From assembly GCA_020632875.1 (NCBI GenBank), contig JACKET010000001.1:434001-498000 (forward strand): DNA of 64,000 nt. The letters run 5' to 3'. Origin of the DNA: Alphaproteobacteria bacterium. GTDB lineage: Bacteria > Myxococcota_A > UBA796 > GCA-2862545. Below the pieces are notes generated by a model. It was not told the origin of the DNA. It made no database searches and was given only the letters and a program-made list of their open reading frames with translations. The translations under genes were made by a program, and so were the position numbers. Positions within the stretch are counted from its first letter, which is position 1; each line of letters opens with the position of its first letter. Positions 7,702 through 16,078 of this stretch are shown one piece after another.

Positions 7702-9012
7702 GTGGACGAGACCATCACCAGTGGCTCGACCGAGGAGGATGCGGCCCGTAGGGACTCGGTCGCGCTCATCGTGGCCTTCCACCCGGATCCCGCGTTTCTC
7801 GGTCGGGTCGTGCAGATCGGCAACGGGAGCCTGACCTTCGGTCGGGATCACCCGGAGACGGAGCTGCAGCTCCAGCTCGACCGGCGGATGAGCCGGTCGC
7901 ACGCCGAGGTCATCCACCTCCGCGACGAGCTCGTGGTGCGCGACCTGAAGAGCCGCAACGGCACCTGGGTGAACGGCGAGCGGATCGGGCATCGGCCCCT
8001 GCGCGACGGGGACGTCGTGCGGATCGGGTCGATGGCGCTGGTGGTGCGGTGGATGGATCGGCCGACCGAAGGCGAGCTCCCGAAGAGCCGGCTCATCGGC
8101 GCGGGCCCGGGCCACCTCACCACGCTGCGCAACATCGCGGACTTCGGACCGCGCGACTCCGTCGTGCTCATCGAGGGCCAGCCGGGCGTCGGCAAGGGCC
8201 TCGTCGCGCGGGCACTGCACGAAGCGAGCGGCCGGGCGGGGCCGTTCGTGACCTTCGACTGCGGCGCCGTGGCGCCGGGTGTCATGCACTCCGAGCTGTT
8301 CGGGCACGCCGCGGGGGCGTTCTCCGGAGCGCGCCAGCGCCGGGGCGGGCTCATCGAGCTCGCGCGCGGGGGCACGCTGTTCCTCGACGAGATCGGCGAC
8401 GCGTCGCCCGAGCTGCAGTCGAGCCTCCTCCGCCTGCTCGAAGAGGGCGACTACCGGCCGGTGGGCTCGGATCGCCCGATCCGCGCGGACGTGCGCGTCG
8501 TCGCGGCCACGAACCGCGACCTCGACCGGGCGGTGCGGGAGGAGAAGTTCCGGTTCGACCTCCTCACGCGGCTGCGTCGGCTGTGGATGCGGGTGCCTTC
8601 GCTCGAGGACCGGATCGAGGACGTGCCCATGCTCGCGACGGCTTTCGCGCAGCGGCACCTGAGCCCCGAGGCGGTGCTGCACCGCCAGCTGGCGTTCGCA
8701 CTGTTGGAGTACCACTGGCCGGGCAACGTCCGCGAGCTGGATGCCGTCATCGAGCGCGCGTGCGTCGCGACCGACGGCAACGAGGTCCGCTGGACCGACG
8801 GGCTCATCCCGCGCAGCGGGCGCCCGCCGCCCGACATCTCGCGTCCGCCGCCGATTCGCCCGAAGTCGCGCCCCGAGCCCGACGAGCTCCGCCAGCTGCT
8901 CATCGCGAAAGACGGTAACGTGACGCACCTGGCGAACGATCTCGGCGTCGCACGGCACACCGTGTACCGCTGGGTGAAGGAAGCCGGCATCGACCTGGAG
9001 GCGCTGCGATGA
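7702..9012 (+). CDS. FHA-domain sigma54-dependent transcriptional activator
   Basis: 436 residues, GTG start. An FHA domain (about 40-117; GR at 47-48, SRSH 64-67, NG repeats) binds phosphothreonine. The AAA+ sigma54-interaction domain (about 130-360) has Walker A GQPGVGKG (159-166), Walker B GTLFLDE (224-230) and the sigma54-contact loop as GAFSGA (205-210) instead of the usual GAFTGA. A Fis-type helix-turn-helix ends the protein (GNVTHLANDLGVARHTVYRW). Such FHA-activators couple kinase output to sigma54 promoters. It is divergent from a kinase operon, a likely partner (inference). It overlaps the next gene by 4 nt (ATGA). A candidate sigma54 promoter is in this window at 26921-26937, though no link is shown. 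Confidence 0.93.
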   Translation: MDETITSGSTEEDAARRDSVALIVAFHPDPAFLGRVVQIGNGSLTFGRDHPETELQLQLDRRMSRSHAEVIHLRDELVVRDLKSRNGTWVNGERIGHRPLRDGDVVRIGSMALVVRWMDRPTEGELPKSRLIGAGPGHLTTLRNIADFGPRDSVVLIEGQPGVGKGLVARALHEASGRAGPFVTFDCGAVAPGVMHSELFGHAAGAFSGARQRRGGLIELARGGTLFLDEIGDASPELQSSLLRLLEEGDYRPVGSDRPIRADVRVVAATNRDLDRAVREEKFRFDLLTRLRRLWMRVPSLEDRIEDVPMLATAFAQRHLSPEAVLHRQLAFALLEYHWPGNVRELDAVIERACVATDGNEVRWTDGLIPRSGRPPPDISRPPPIRPKSRPEPDELRQLLIAKDGNVTHLANDLGVARHTVYRWVKEAGIDLEALR

Positions 9013-9683
9013 GCGCTCGGATTCACGGTTACGGCGCGAAGGGCTTGTGGGCAGGCCTCCTCGCGCTGGTGGGCTGCTCGCAGCCCCGCGAGGTCGGCAC
9101 GCCCGACGGCGTGTGCGAGGCGTACCCGCCCGACGCCGTGCGCCCGATGGAGCTCGGCAGCGTGCTGTACCCGTACAGCTGGCCCGTCGCGAAGCGCCTC
9201 GCCGACGCCACCGAGGTGCCGCTCGACCTCGGGAAGGTGCCCTGTGCGACCGACCCCGGCATCGACTGGAGCCCGTTCGACGTGCTCCTGTTCGTCTCCA
9301 TCCCCGCCTGGTGAAGCGCCTGTAGAACCCACGCCGGGCGCGTGGCAGAGATCGAAGACGACATCGGAGCCCTCGACGTGGGCATCGTCTGGGTGCTCGA
9401 GGCGGATCCCTCCGGCCAGGCCGGCACGGCGCAGTCCTGCTACGACTTCGTGTCCGCCTCCGGGGCCTCCACCGGCTGGTGCGTGGGCGACGCCGAGACG
9501 GTGCCGGATCCGGGCGAGTGGGACGACTCGCCGTTCAGCGTGGGCCGCGGGTTCGACATCGTCGTGCCGCGCGAGACGATGCGCATCGAGTACACGACGA
9601 ACCACGGAACGCCCTCGGGGAACGACAACCCCACCGCCGAAGAGCTGCTCGCCGCCATCGAGGGCATCGTCTCGGGTCTCTGA
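9009..9683 (+). CDS. Thioredoxin-like lipoprotein, probable selenoprotein (in-frame TGA at 9312-9314)
   Basis: One reading frame of 224 codons if the TGA at codon 102 is read as selenocysteine. The lipoprotein signal ends at C23 (lipobox LVGC), so the protein is membrane-anchored outside the cytoplasm. The segment DVLLFVSIPAW-Sec-SACR matches a TlpA/thioredoxin active site (hydrophobic strand, W, CxxC, R), with the TGA replacing the first redox Cys; C105 is the resolving Cys. Downstream coding continues in the same frame with a thioredoxin-like helix and strand (AEIEDDIGALDVGIVWVLE), then GFDIVVPRETMRIEY and a C-terminal helix. A hairpin after the TGA fits a bacterial SECIS. Its ATG overlaps the activator's stop codon. 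Alternatives: a nonsense pseudogene or a sequencing error. selA/selB/selC are not in the window. Confidence 0.78.
9312..9345 (+). promoter_or_regulatory. Candidate bacterial SECIS element after the in-frame TGA
   Basis: TGA at 9312-9314 is followed by a 6-bp stem CCACGC (9329-9334) / GCGTGG (9340-9345) with loop CGGGC (9335-9339). The loop starts 21 nt after the TGA and carries a G at its second position, matching the geometry known for SelB-binding hairpins inside coding regions. A weaker outer pairing GCGCC/GGCGC is also possible. Confidence 0.65.
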
Positions 9684-9806
9684 CCTGCAACACCTTCGCT
9701 ACAGCTCCAGGCGTCCGCGGTCTTCGCGCGTGACGTTCACCGCAGATTCACCGGCGCTCCACGCGCGTGGCGCGGCCGGTGACGAACCAGGGGTCTGGAG
9801 GCGGGC

Positions 9807-10049
9807 ATGGAGATCGTGTCGCTCGGGTTGTTCGGTGTGATCGTGTTCTTCTCGGTCGTGAACCGGCTGCTGTGGCACTCGGGGGAGAAGCGCGGTCCGA
9901 CCTCGGGCGGGGGCGGAGCGGAGCAGTGGCTCGGCGAGACGCTGATGACCGTGTTCACGATGCTCGGCGTGGCGCTGATGTTCGTGGCGGTGCTGGTGTG
10001 GCAGGTCGGCGTGGCCCTGTTCCACCGGCTGGCGCGCAAGGAGGCGTGA
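9807..10049 (+). CDS. Small two-helix membrane protein
   Basis: 80 residues; GGAGG about 6 nt before the ATG supports the start. Helix 1 covers about residues 3-20 (LGLFGVIVFFSVV), then a Gly-rich cytosolic or periplasmic loop (PTSGGGGAEQW), then helix 2 at about 45-70, and a basic tail HRLARKEA. No family was recognised. It lies alone between the selenoprotein candidate and the convergent HU-type genes. The 123-nt spacer before it shows nothing clear except a TACAGC hexamer. Confidence 0.65.
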   Translation: MEIVSLGLFGVIVFFSVVNRLLWHSGEKRGPTSGGGGAEQWLGETLMTVFTMLGVALMFVAVLVWQVGVALFHRLARKEA

Positions 10050-10056
10050 GCCGGCG

Positions 10057-11076
10057 TCAGTCCGGGTTCAGGGCCCGCTTCAGCGCGAGCCACGACCGGA
10101 ACACCGGGATCCGCCGCGACGGGACGGTCATCGCCGCGCCCGTTCGTGGATTGTGACCCGAGAAGCTGCGTCGTATCGACGCCGAGAGCTGGCCGAGGCC
10201 CGGCCAGCCGATGGTGGCGCCCGCGATCAGGCGCTCGGCGAGACCATCGACGAGAGCGTCGATCAACGCGGCGCTCGTCGCGTCGTCGAGCCCGGGGAAC
10301 ACGAATGGCTCGGGCGGTCGGGAGGGGAGGGGCTGGCCGTTGAGCCGGGCCTTGAAGCGCCCACCGGCGCGGAAGACGGGGATCCGGCGTCCGGGTACCG
10401 ACACGGGTGCGCCCTCGTCGGTGAAGGCGGTGAATGCCGAGCGGTGGCTCACCGTGATCGTCCCGAGCTCGCCGAGTGCGACGGGCCCTCCGGCCAACAG
10501 GCCGTCGAAGACGTGGCGGGTCAGCGCCTCGAACAGGTCTCCGGGGTTCGAGACCGCCGTGGCGAGGATCGTCGGGATCGCGGTCAGATCGGGGAGCTGG
10601 CCCGCGCGCACCCACGCCTCGATCCCGGGGTGCCACGCGTAGTCGCCGGCCTGCAGCGCGAGGAGGTGGGCGTGGAAGAACGCTTCCTCGGGCGTGGGCC
10701 CCGCGACGACCTCGTGGTCCGCGAGGCCGACGAGGTGGCCCCGTGCGTCCATGGCCCACGCGAGGGAGGCGTCGCTCCCGCCGATCGGCCACAGCGGTTC
10801 GAGATCGCCGACCCCGCCGTCGAATTCGAGCAGGGCCTGCCGCGCGTCCGCCATCCGTCGCGGGGAATGGAGTGGGGGGAGCGCCTCGTCGTCGTCACCG
10901 ATCGGCGGCAGCACGCCGGGAACATCCCGGCCCAGGCGGGCTGCGAGCGCCAGCACGGCGTCGGGAGCCCCGAGATCGCGGAGCGGCTGGAGCTCTGCTT
11001 CGCTCGCGGGCACCGGCGTGACGCCGCTCTCGCCGTGTTCGACGAGCCAGTCGAGGAGGACGTCCAGGGATTCCAT
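10057..11076 (-). CDS. SUKH-like protein with two HU-type DNA-binding domains (copy 1)
   Basis: 339 residues. The N-terminal half (about 1-150) resembles SMI1/KNR4 (SUKH) proteins: LP-type turn, then PLWPIGG and AWAMDARGHLVGL. Two HU/IHF-like units follow, about 165-247 and 262-339. The second is convincing: GLGQL, then GHNPRTG, PSRRIPVF and LKRALN, the DNA-binding arm and C-terminus of HU. HU normally dimerises, so two units in one chain could form an internal dimer. The ATG overlaps the previous gene's stop codon (TGATG), so translation is coupled. The paralogue is immediately upstream and serS heads the operon. A nucleoid or DNA-binding role is inferred; the SUKH call is less certain than the HU call. 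Confidence 0.75.
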   Translation of the reverse strand: MESLDVLLDWLVEHGESGVTPVPASEAELQPLRDLGAPDAVLALAARLGRDVPGVLPPIGDDDEALPPLHSPRRMADARQALLEFDGGVGDLEPLWPIGGSDASLAWAMDARGHLVGLADHEVVAGPTPEEAFFHAHLLALQAGDYAWHPGIEAWVRAGQLPDLTAIPTILATAVSNPGDLFEALTRHVFDGLLAGGPVALGELGTITVSHRSAFTAFTDEGAPVSVPGRRIPVFRAGGRFKARLNGQPLPSRPPEPFVFPGLDDATSAALIDALVDGLAERLIAGATIGWPGLGQLSASIRRSFSGHNPRTGAAMTVPSRRIPVFRSWLALKRALNPD

Positions 11077-12020
11077 CACTCCGGGTTCAAGGCGCGCTTC
11101 AGCTCCGGCCACGCGCGGAACTCGGCGAATCGCCGCGGCTCGCCGGTGATGGAGCGCCTCGCGGGCGCGGAGAGCTCGCCGAGGCCCGGCCATCCGACGA
11201 CGCCGTCCGCACGGAGCTTGGCCCCCACGCCCTCGACGAGCGCGGTCATCGCCTTCCGCGCGGTGTCGGCATCGAGCCCGTCGATGCCGGGCTGCGCCAT
11301 CTGGGGCGGCGCGGCGCCATTCAGGTTCGCCTTCAACGACGGCCCCGGCCGGAACACGGGGATGCGCAGCGCGGAGGCCGCAGGCGTCCGGAGCGCGCGA
11401 CGGCTCACCGAGAACCGGCCGAATCCACCGAGGTCGGCCTCTTGATCGGCCTCGAGGCGCGATCGGACGAACGCCGTGATCGTGGCGAGGAGGGACGCTG
11501 CATCGCCGACTCCCGCGAGCGCTTCGACCAGCGTATGCGTGTCGGGCAGCCGCGCGGCTGCCACCCAGGCCCGGCGCCGCGGGTTCCACAGCCACTCTCC
11601 GGCCTGCAATGCCTCCAGGTGGGCCTGGAAGAGTGCCTCGATCGGCACCTTCGCCTCGCGGGTCAGCTTGCCCTGGCGGACGATGCGGCAGGTGCCCGCC
11701 CGATCGACGACCCAGGATTCGGGGAAGTCGGGACCGCCGATGGGCCACCACGACGACATCGCCTTCCCTCCGGACTCACGCAGGACCTGCTTCCCCTCCA
11801 GGACCTCGTCGGGTCGGAAGAGGACGGGGACCTCGAACGCGCCAGGGAGCGGAGGCATGACGCCGGGTAGGTCGCTCCCGAGCCGTGTCGCCAGGGCGAT
11901 CGACACGTCGGGAGCCCCCGCCGCCCGCAGGCGTTCGAGCGCTTCGGCGCTCGCGGGCCCCGGGACCTCGTCGTACCCGCGCTCGATGAGCCAGTCCACG
12001 AGGACGTCGAAGGCCCCCAT
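11076..12020 (-). CDS. SUKH-like protein with two HU-type domains (copy 2)
   Basis: 314 residues, paralogous along its whole length to the next gene: MGAFDVLVDWLIERGYDE versus MESLDVLLDWLVEHGESG at the N-terminus, WWPIGG versus LWPIGG in the middle, PELKRALNPE versus LALKRALNPD at the end. Its second HU arm is degenerate (RRSITGEPRRFAEFRAW), lacking the NPxTG turn, so the two copies may have diverged in DNA binding. The start overlaps the serS stop by one base (TGATG). A tandem duplication is the simplest origin. Confidence 0.75.
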   Translation of the reverse strand: MGAFDVLVDWLIERGYDEVPGPASAEALERLRAAGAPDVSIALATRLGSDLPGVMPPLPGAFEVPVLFRPDEVLEGKQVLRESGGKAMSSWWPIGGPDFPESWVVDRAGTCRIVRQGKLTREAKVPIEALFQAHLEALQAGEWLWNPRRRAWVAAARLPDTHTLVEALAGVGDAASLLATITAFVRSRLEADQEADLGGFGRFSVSRRALRTPAASALRIPVFRPGPSLKANLNGAAPPQMAQPGIDGLDADTARKAMTALVEGVGAKLRADGVVGWPGLGELSAPARRSITGEPRRFAEFRAWPELKRALNPE

Positions 12021-13336
12021 CAGACGCTCGGCTCGATGGCCTCGAGCCCGCCCATGTAGGGGCGGAGCACCTCGGGGATCACGACGGATCCGTCGGCCTG
12101 CTGGTAGTTCTCGAGGATCGCCACGATCACGCGGCCGGTCGGCAGCCCGGAGCCGTTCAGCGTCCACGGGAGCTTCGGCTTGCTCTTCTTCCCGTCGGTG
12201 CTGGCCGGTCGGTACCGCAGGTTCATCCGGCGGGACTGGAAGTCGCTGAACACCGAGCACGAGCTGATCTCTCGATAGCCCTGGGTCGGGATCCAGGCCT
12301 CGATGTCGTAGCAGCGGTGCGCGCCGAACCCGGTGTCGCCGCCGCACAGCATGACGGTGCGGTACGGCAGCCCCAGCGCCTCGAGCAGCCCCTCGGCGTG
12401 CGACACGAGGTCGCGGTGGGCCTGCTCGGCGTCTTCGGGACGCACGATCCACACGAGCTCGACCTTGTGGAACTGGTGCTGGCGGATGAGGCCGCGCACG
12501 TCCTTCCCGGCGGACCCGGCCTCGCTGCGGAAGCACGGCGTGAACGCGCAGTACCGGATGGGCAGCTGGTCGTCGTCGAGGATCTCCTCGCGGTGCAGGT
12601 TCGTGACGGGCACCTCGGCGGTGGGAACGAGGAACGCGTCGGACCCGTTCAGCGGCTCGGCGAGCTTGAACATGTCGGCCTCGAACTTCGGGAGCTGGCC
12701 CGTGCCCTCGGCGACGTGGCGCTGCACGATGTAGGGCACGGCGACCTCGCGGTAGCCGTTCTTCGTCGTGTGGGTGTCGAGGAAGAAGCTCACGAGCGCC
12801 CGGTCGAGGCGGGCCCCCGCGCCCGACAGCACGCTGAAGCGCGCACCGGCGAGCTTCGCCGAGCGATCGAAGTCGAGGATGCCGAGCTTCGCGCCGACCT
12901 CGACGTGCGCCTGGGGCTCGAAGTCGAACCGGCGCGGCTCGCCCCACGTCTTCACGACGACGTTCGCCGATTCGTCTTTGCCCGGGGGCACTTCGGCGTG
13001 GAGGAGGTTCGGGAGGTCCATCGCGATGGCTTCGATCTTCGCCTCGACTCCGGTCAGCTCGACCTCGAGCACCTTGAGGCGCTCGGCCACCTCGGCGACC
13101 CGGGCCTTCATGGCCTCGGCCTCCTGCGGCTTGCCCGCCTTGTACAGGCCGCCGATGTCCTTGCTGACGCGGTTCCTCTCGGCGTTGAGGTTGTCGCGCT
13201 CGAAGACCAGTGCCTTGCGCTCGGCGACCAGAGAACCGACCGCATCGACGCTCGCGAGAGAGTCGGTGGCGTTCCGACGTTGGAGGCTCTCTTTGACGAT
13301 CTCGGGGTGCTCTGCGAGCAGGTTCTTGTCGAGCAT
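12020..13336 (-). CDS. serS: Serine--tRNA ligase
   Basis: 438 residues, typical length. It charges tRNA-Ser (and tRNA-Sec where present) with serine using ATP. The N-terminal tRNA-binding coiled coil is visible (MLDKNLLAEHPEIVKESLQ and heptads to about 110). Class II motifs: motif 2 FRSEAGSAGKDVRGLIRQHQ with F..VE, motif 3 GLPTGRVIVAILENYQ. Start ATG 13336 with an upstream GGAG. It heads an operon with the two HU-type genes and diverges from an acyltransferase. No T-box leader is seen in the 71-nt spacer. Confidence 0.97.
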   Translation of the reverse strand: MLDKNLLAEHPEIVKESLQRRNATDSLASVDAVGSLVAERKALVFERDNLNAERNRVSKDIGGLYKAGKPQEAEAMKARVAEVAERLKVLEVELTGVEAKIEAIAMDLPNLLHAEVPPGKDESANVVVKTWGEPRRFDFEPQAHVEVGAKLGILDFDRSAKLAGARFSVLSGAGARLDRALVSFFLDTHTTKNGYREVAVPYIVQRHVAEGTGQLPKFEADMFKLAEPLNGSDAFLVPTAEVPVTNLHREEILDDDQLPIRYCAFTPCFRSEAGSAGKDVRGLIRQHQFHKVELVWIVRPEDAEQAHRDLVSHAEGLLEALGLPYRTVMLCGGDTGFGAHRCYDIEAWIPTQGYREISSCSVFSDFQSRRMNLRYRPASTDGKKSKPKLPWTLNGSGLPTGRVIVAILENYQQADGSVVIPEVLRPYMGGLEAIEPSV

Positions 13337-13407
13337 GACTTCTCCGGTACACCTCGCTGTTATTCGCGGCGGCGGGGCCGGTCCATGGTGCTTATGTTGC
13401 GGCTGGC

Positions 13408-14280
13408 ATGCGCTTCCCCCGTCTCCGCCGACTCTTCGACACGTCCGACCGCAGCGACCCCGAGGGGCTCGACCTCGATTTCGTGCGCACCGTCGCTCCG
13501 GCCGTCGATCGCGCGCTGTCGCGGTACTTCGACCTCGAGGTCGAGGGGCTCGAGAAGATCCCGGAGGGTCCGGCGCTGATCGTCGGCAACCACAACTCCG
13601 GCGCGATGTTCCTCGAGGCCATCGGCGTGGGCGCGAAGTGGTACCAGCACTCCGACGACGACGCGCAGGCGTGGCACGGGCTCGCCCACGACAACATCAT
13701 CGGGCTGCCGGTGGTGGGGCGGATGCTCCACCGGCTCGGCGGGCTGCAGGCGGGCCACGAGCCGGCGGCGAAGGCGTTCGCGCGGGGCCGCAAGGTCGTG
13801 GTGTTCCCGGGCGGCAACCGCGAGGCGTTCCGGCCCTGGCGCGACCGGTACAAGATCGCCTTCGGCGACCGGCGCGGGTTCGTGCGGCTGGCGCTCGAGC
13901 ACGCCGTGCCCATCGTGCCGATGGTCTTCGTCGGCGGCCACTCCGGGCTGTTCATCCTGAGCGACAACAAGAAGCTGGCGCGGCTCCTGGGGGCCGACCG
14001 GTGGCTGCGGTCCGACACGTGGCCGCTGATGATCGCGTTCCCGTGGGGCGTCACGCTCGCTCCGGTGTTCCACCTCCCGCTCCCGGTGGGCTGCATCACG
14101 CGCGTGCTCGACCCGATTCCCGTCGAGCCCTGGCTCGACCGCCGCGACGATCCGGCCGCCTGGGACGAGATCTACGCGCTCGTCACGGAGCGCATGCAGG
14201 CCGCGCTCGACGAGCTCGCGGAGCGCCGGCGCACGCGTCCGTGGCCGCTGCGGCGTCGTCCGGTGCACGCCGCGTCCTGA
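13408..14280 (+). CDS. Lysophospholipid/glycerol acyltransferase (PlsC-like LPLAT superfamily)
   Basis: 290 residues. Motif I is VGNHNSG, a variant of NHx4D in which the Asp position is not canonical; FPGGNREAF matches the FPEG-type block and PIVPMVFVGG the later conserved strand. These features fit the acyltransferase subgroup close to diacylglycerol acyltransferases that esterify glycerolipids at the membrane. There is no signal peptide, but the protein may associate peripherally. A TATGTT hexamer lies 9 nt before the ATG. The substrate cannot be assigned. Confidence 0.8.
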   Translation: MRFPRLRRLFDTSDRSDPEGLDLDFVRTVAPAVDRALSRYFDLEVEGLEKIPEGPALIVGNHNSGAMFLEAIGVGAKWYQHSDDDAQAWHGLAHDNIIGLPVVGRMLHRLGGLQAGHEPAAKAFARGRKVVVFPGGNREAFRPWRDRYKIAFGDRRGFVRLALEHAVPIVPMVFVGGHSGLFILSDNKKLARLLGADRWLRSDTWPLMIAFPWGVTLAPVFHLPLPVGCITRVLDPIPVEPWLDRRDDPAAWDEIYALVTERMQAALDELAERRRTRPWPLRRRPVHAAS

Positions 14281-14303
14281 CGGTGGGCCTGGCCTCGGCG
14301 GGT

Positions 14304-14447
14304 CCAGCCGGATCCGTCTCACGCAGATGACGCAGAAGAACGCAGATGACGCAGAAGGATCGGCATGGATGGGCCGAGCCGTTCGTGTCCCCGAAGCTGG
14401 AGATGGCCTGGGAGCGGATCGGCAGCACGGCTCACCAGAGCAGCCCG
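14304..14447 (+). repeat. Dispersed composite intergenic repeat, copy A
   Basis: Ordered blocks: a 23-nt block 14304-14326 found again, reverse-complemented and identical, at 40402-40424; ACGCAGATG/ACGCAGAAG 9-mers (14321-14357); and a 51-nt block 14397-14447 about 80% identical to the reverse complement of 39755-39805. A heptamer array follows. The spacer 14281-14505 between two convergent genes holds only this material and no gene. Confidence 0.7.
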
Positions 14448-14453
14448 AGGTCC

Positions 14454-14495
14454 GGACACTCGACAGCCGACAGCCGACACTCGACACCAGACACG
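14454..14495. repeat. Degenerate heptanucleotide repeat
   Basis: Six consecutive 7-nt units: GGACACT, CGACAGC, CGACAGC, CGACACT, CGACACC, AGACACG. It ends 10 nt before the stop codon of lipB and directly follows copy A of the dispersed repeat. Confidence 0.8.
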
Positions 14496-14505
14496 GCCCC
14501 TGAGG

Positions 14506-15149
<644 letters not shown>

Positions 15150-15153
<4 letters not shown>

Positions 15154-15725
15154 AGCTTCGCCCGGATGGCCTTCGTCACCTCGTCGACACCGGGGCGGCC
15201 GTCGATGCGCTCGATCGGCCAGCCCTCGTCGAGGAGGAACGCCATGACGCGCTCGTACGCGGCGCGGATGGCCGCGAGCTTCTCCTGGCTGTCGTAGATC
15301 TCGCGGCGGCCGCTGCGCTGCTCGATGCGCGCCATCGCCACGTCGGCCGGCACGTCGACGTAGAACACGACGTCGGGCACACGGAACGACCGGTTCAACG
15401 CCCATACGTCGGCGAGCGGCAGGGTGAGGCTCTGGTACGCGAGCGAGCTCGGCACGTAGCGATCGCTGACCACGGTGCGGTTCTTCGCGAGGGCCGGCAG
15501 CACGGTGCGGTGCAGGTGGTCGGCGCGGTCGGCCGCGAAGAGCCACGGGAGCACCTCGAGCGCCGGTGCACCGGGCTCGGCGCCCAGCGTCTGGCGGGCG
15601 ATGCGACCGACGGGACCCGCCGTGGGCTCCGCCGTGCGAAGCGCGCCGAGCTGCTCTTCGAGCCGGTCACATTGTGTCGTCGTTCCCGCGCCATCCAGGC
15701 CTTCGAGCACGATGAAGCGTCCCAC
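15150..15725 (-). CDS. tmk: Thymidylate kinase
   Basis: 191 residues from GTG 15725, chosen because GGAGGAG precedes it and the frame upstream does not look like Tmk. Phosphorylates dTMP to dTDP. Features: N-terminal FIVLEGLDGAGTTTQ, the DRYVPSSLAYQ motif, and VPDVVFYVDVPADVAMARI. Oddity: the P-loop reads GLDGAGTTT, with Thr where the family normally has the nucleotide-binding Lys (GxDGxGKS/T). It is coupled to lipB. Confidence 0.88.
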
Positions 15726-15880
15726 GTCTCCTCCGGAGGCGCCCGCTAACACGAGAGGTTCGCGAGGTCGCCCTCCACTGGGGTCGATGATGCACGAGCA
15801 GGGATGTTGACCTGGCAACAACGAGAATGTTGCATTCATGTGACGACTGTGTGACGCTCTTCCGTAGACGAGGTTCCACC
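15726..15880. promoter_or_regulatory. Spacer with candidate promoter and short dyad
   Basis: Contains TGTTG-6 nt-CAACA (15805-15820), within which lies TTGACC, and TTGCAT about 17 nt downstream. This could be a plus-strand promoter for the 36-codon gene or an operator for the divergent tmk-lipB unit. Support is weak. Confidence 0.3.
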
Positions 15881-15991
15881 ATGTCGCACACCCCCTTCAG
15901 CCCCAACGCGAAGCTCTACGCCAACCTCACCTGGTACTCGGTGCTGGGTACAGGCACGCTCGTGTCCCTCGGCTGGCTCGCCACGCTCTGA
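15881..15991 (+). CDS. Possible 36-residue membrane microprotein
   Basis: MSHTPFSPNAKLYANLTW followed by a hydrophobic C-terminal half (YSVLGTGTLVSLGWLATL) that could span the membrane once. A GAGG lies about 8 nt before the ATG. It sits alone between divergent tmk and the POT transporter's 3' end. There is no homology evidence, so it may be spurious. Confidence 0.35.
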   Translation: MSHTPFSPNAKLYANLTWYSVLGTGTLVSLGWLATL

Positions 15992-16078
15992 GCTCCCCGC
16001 TCGTCCCCTCCGGCGCTCCTTCCTCCACACCTCGAAGAACGCTCGATCCGGCCACTCTCCCGGACCTGTACGGGTGCG

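Noticed and set aside
9342..9683. Separate gene beginning MAEIEDDIG at GTG 9342
   Set aside because: It is in the same frame as the preceding lipoprotein, has no ribosome site, and supplies the missing half of its thioredoxin domain.
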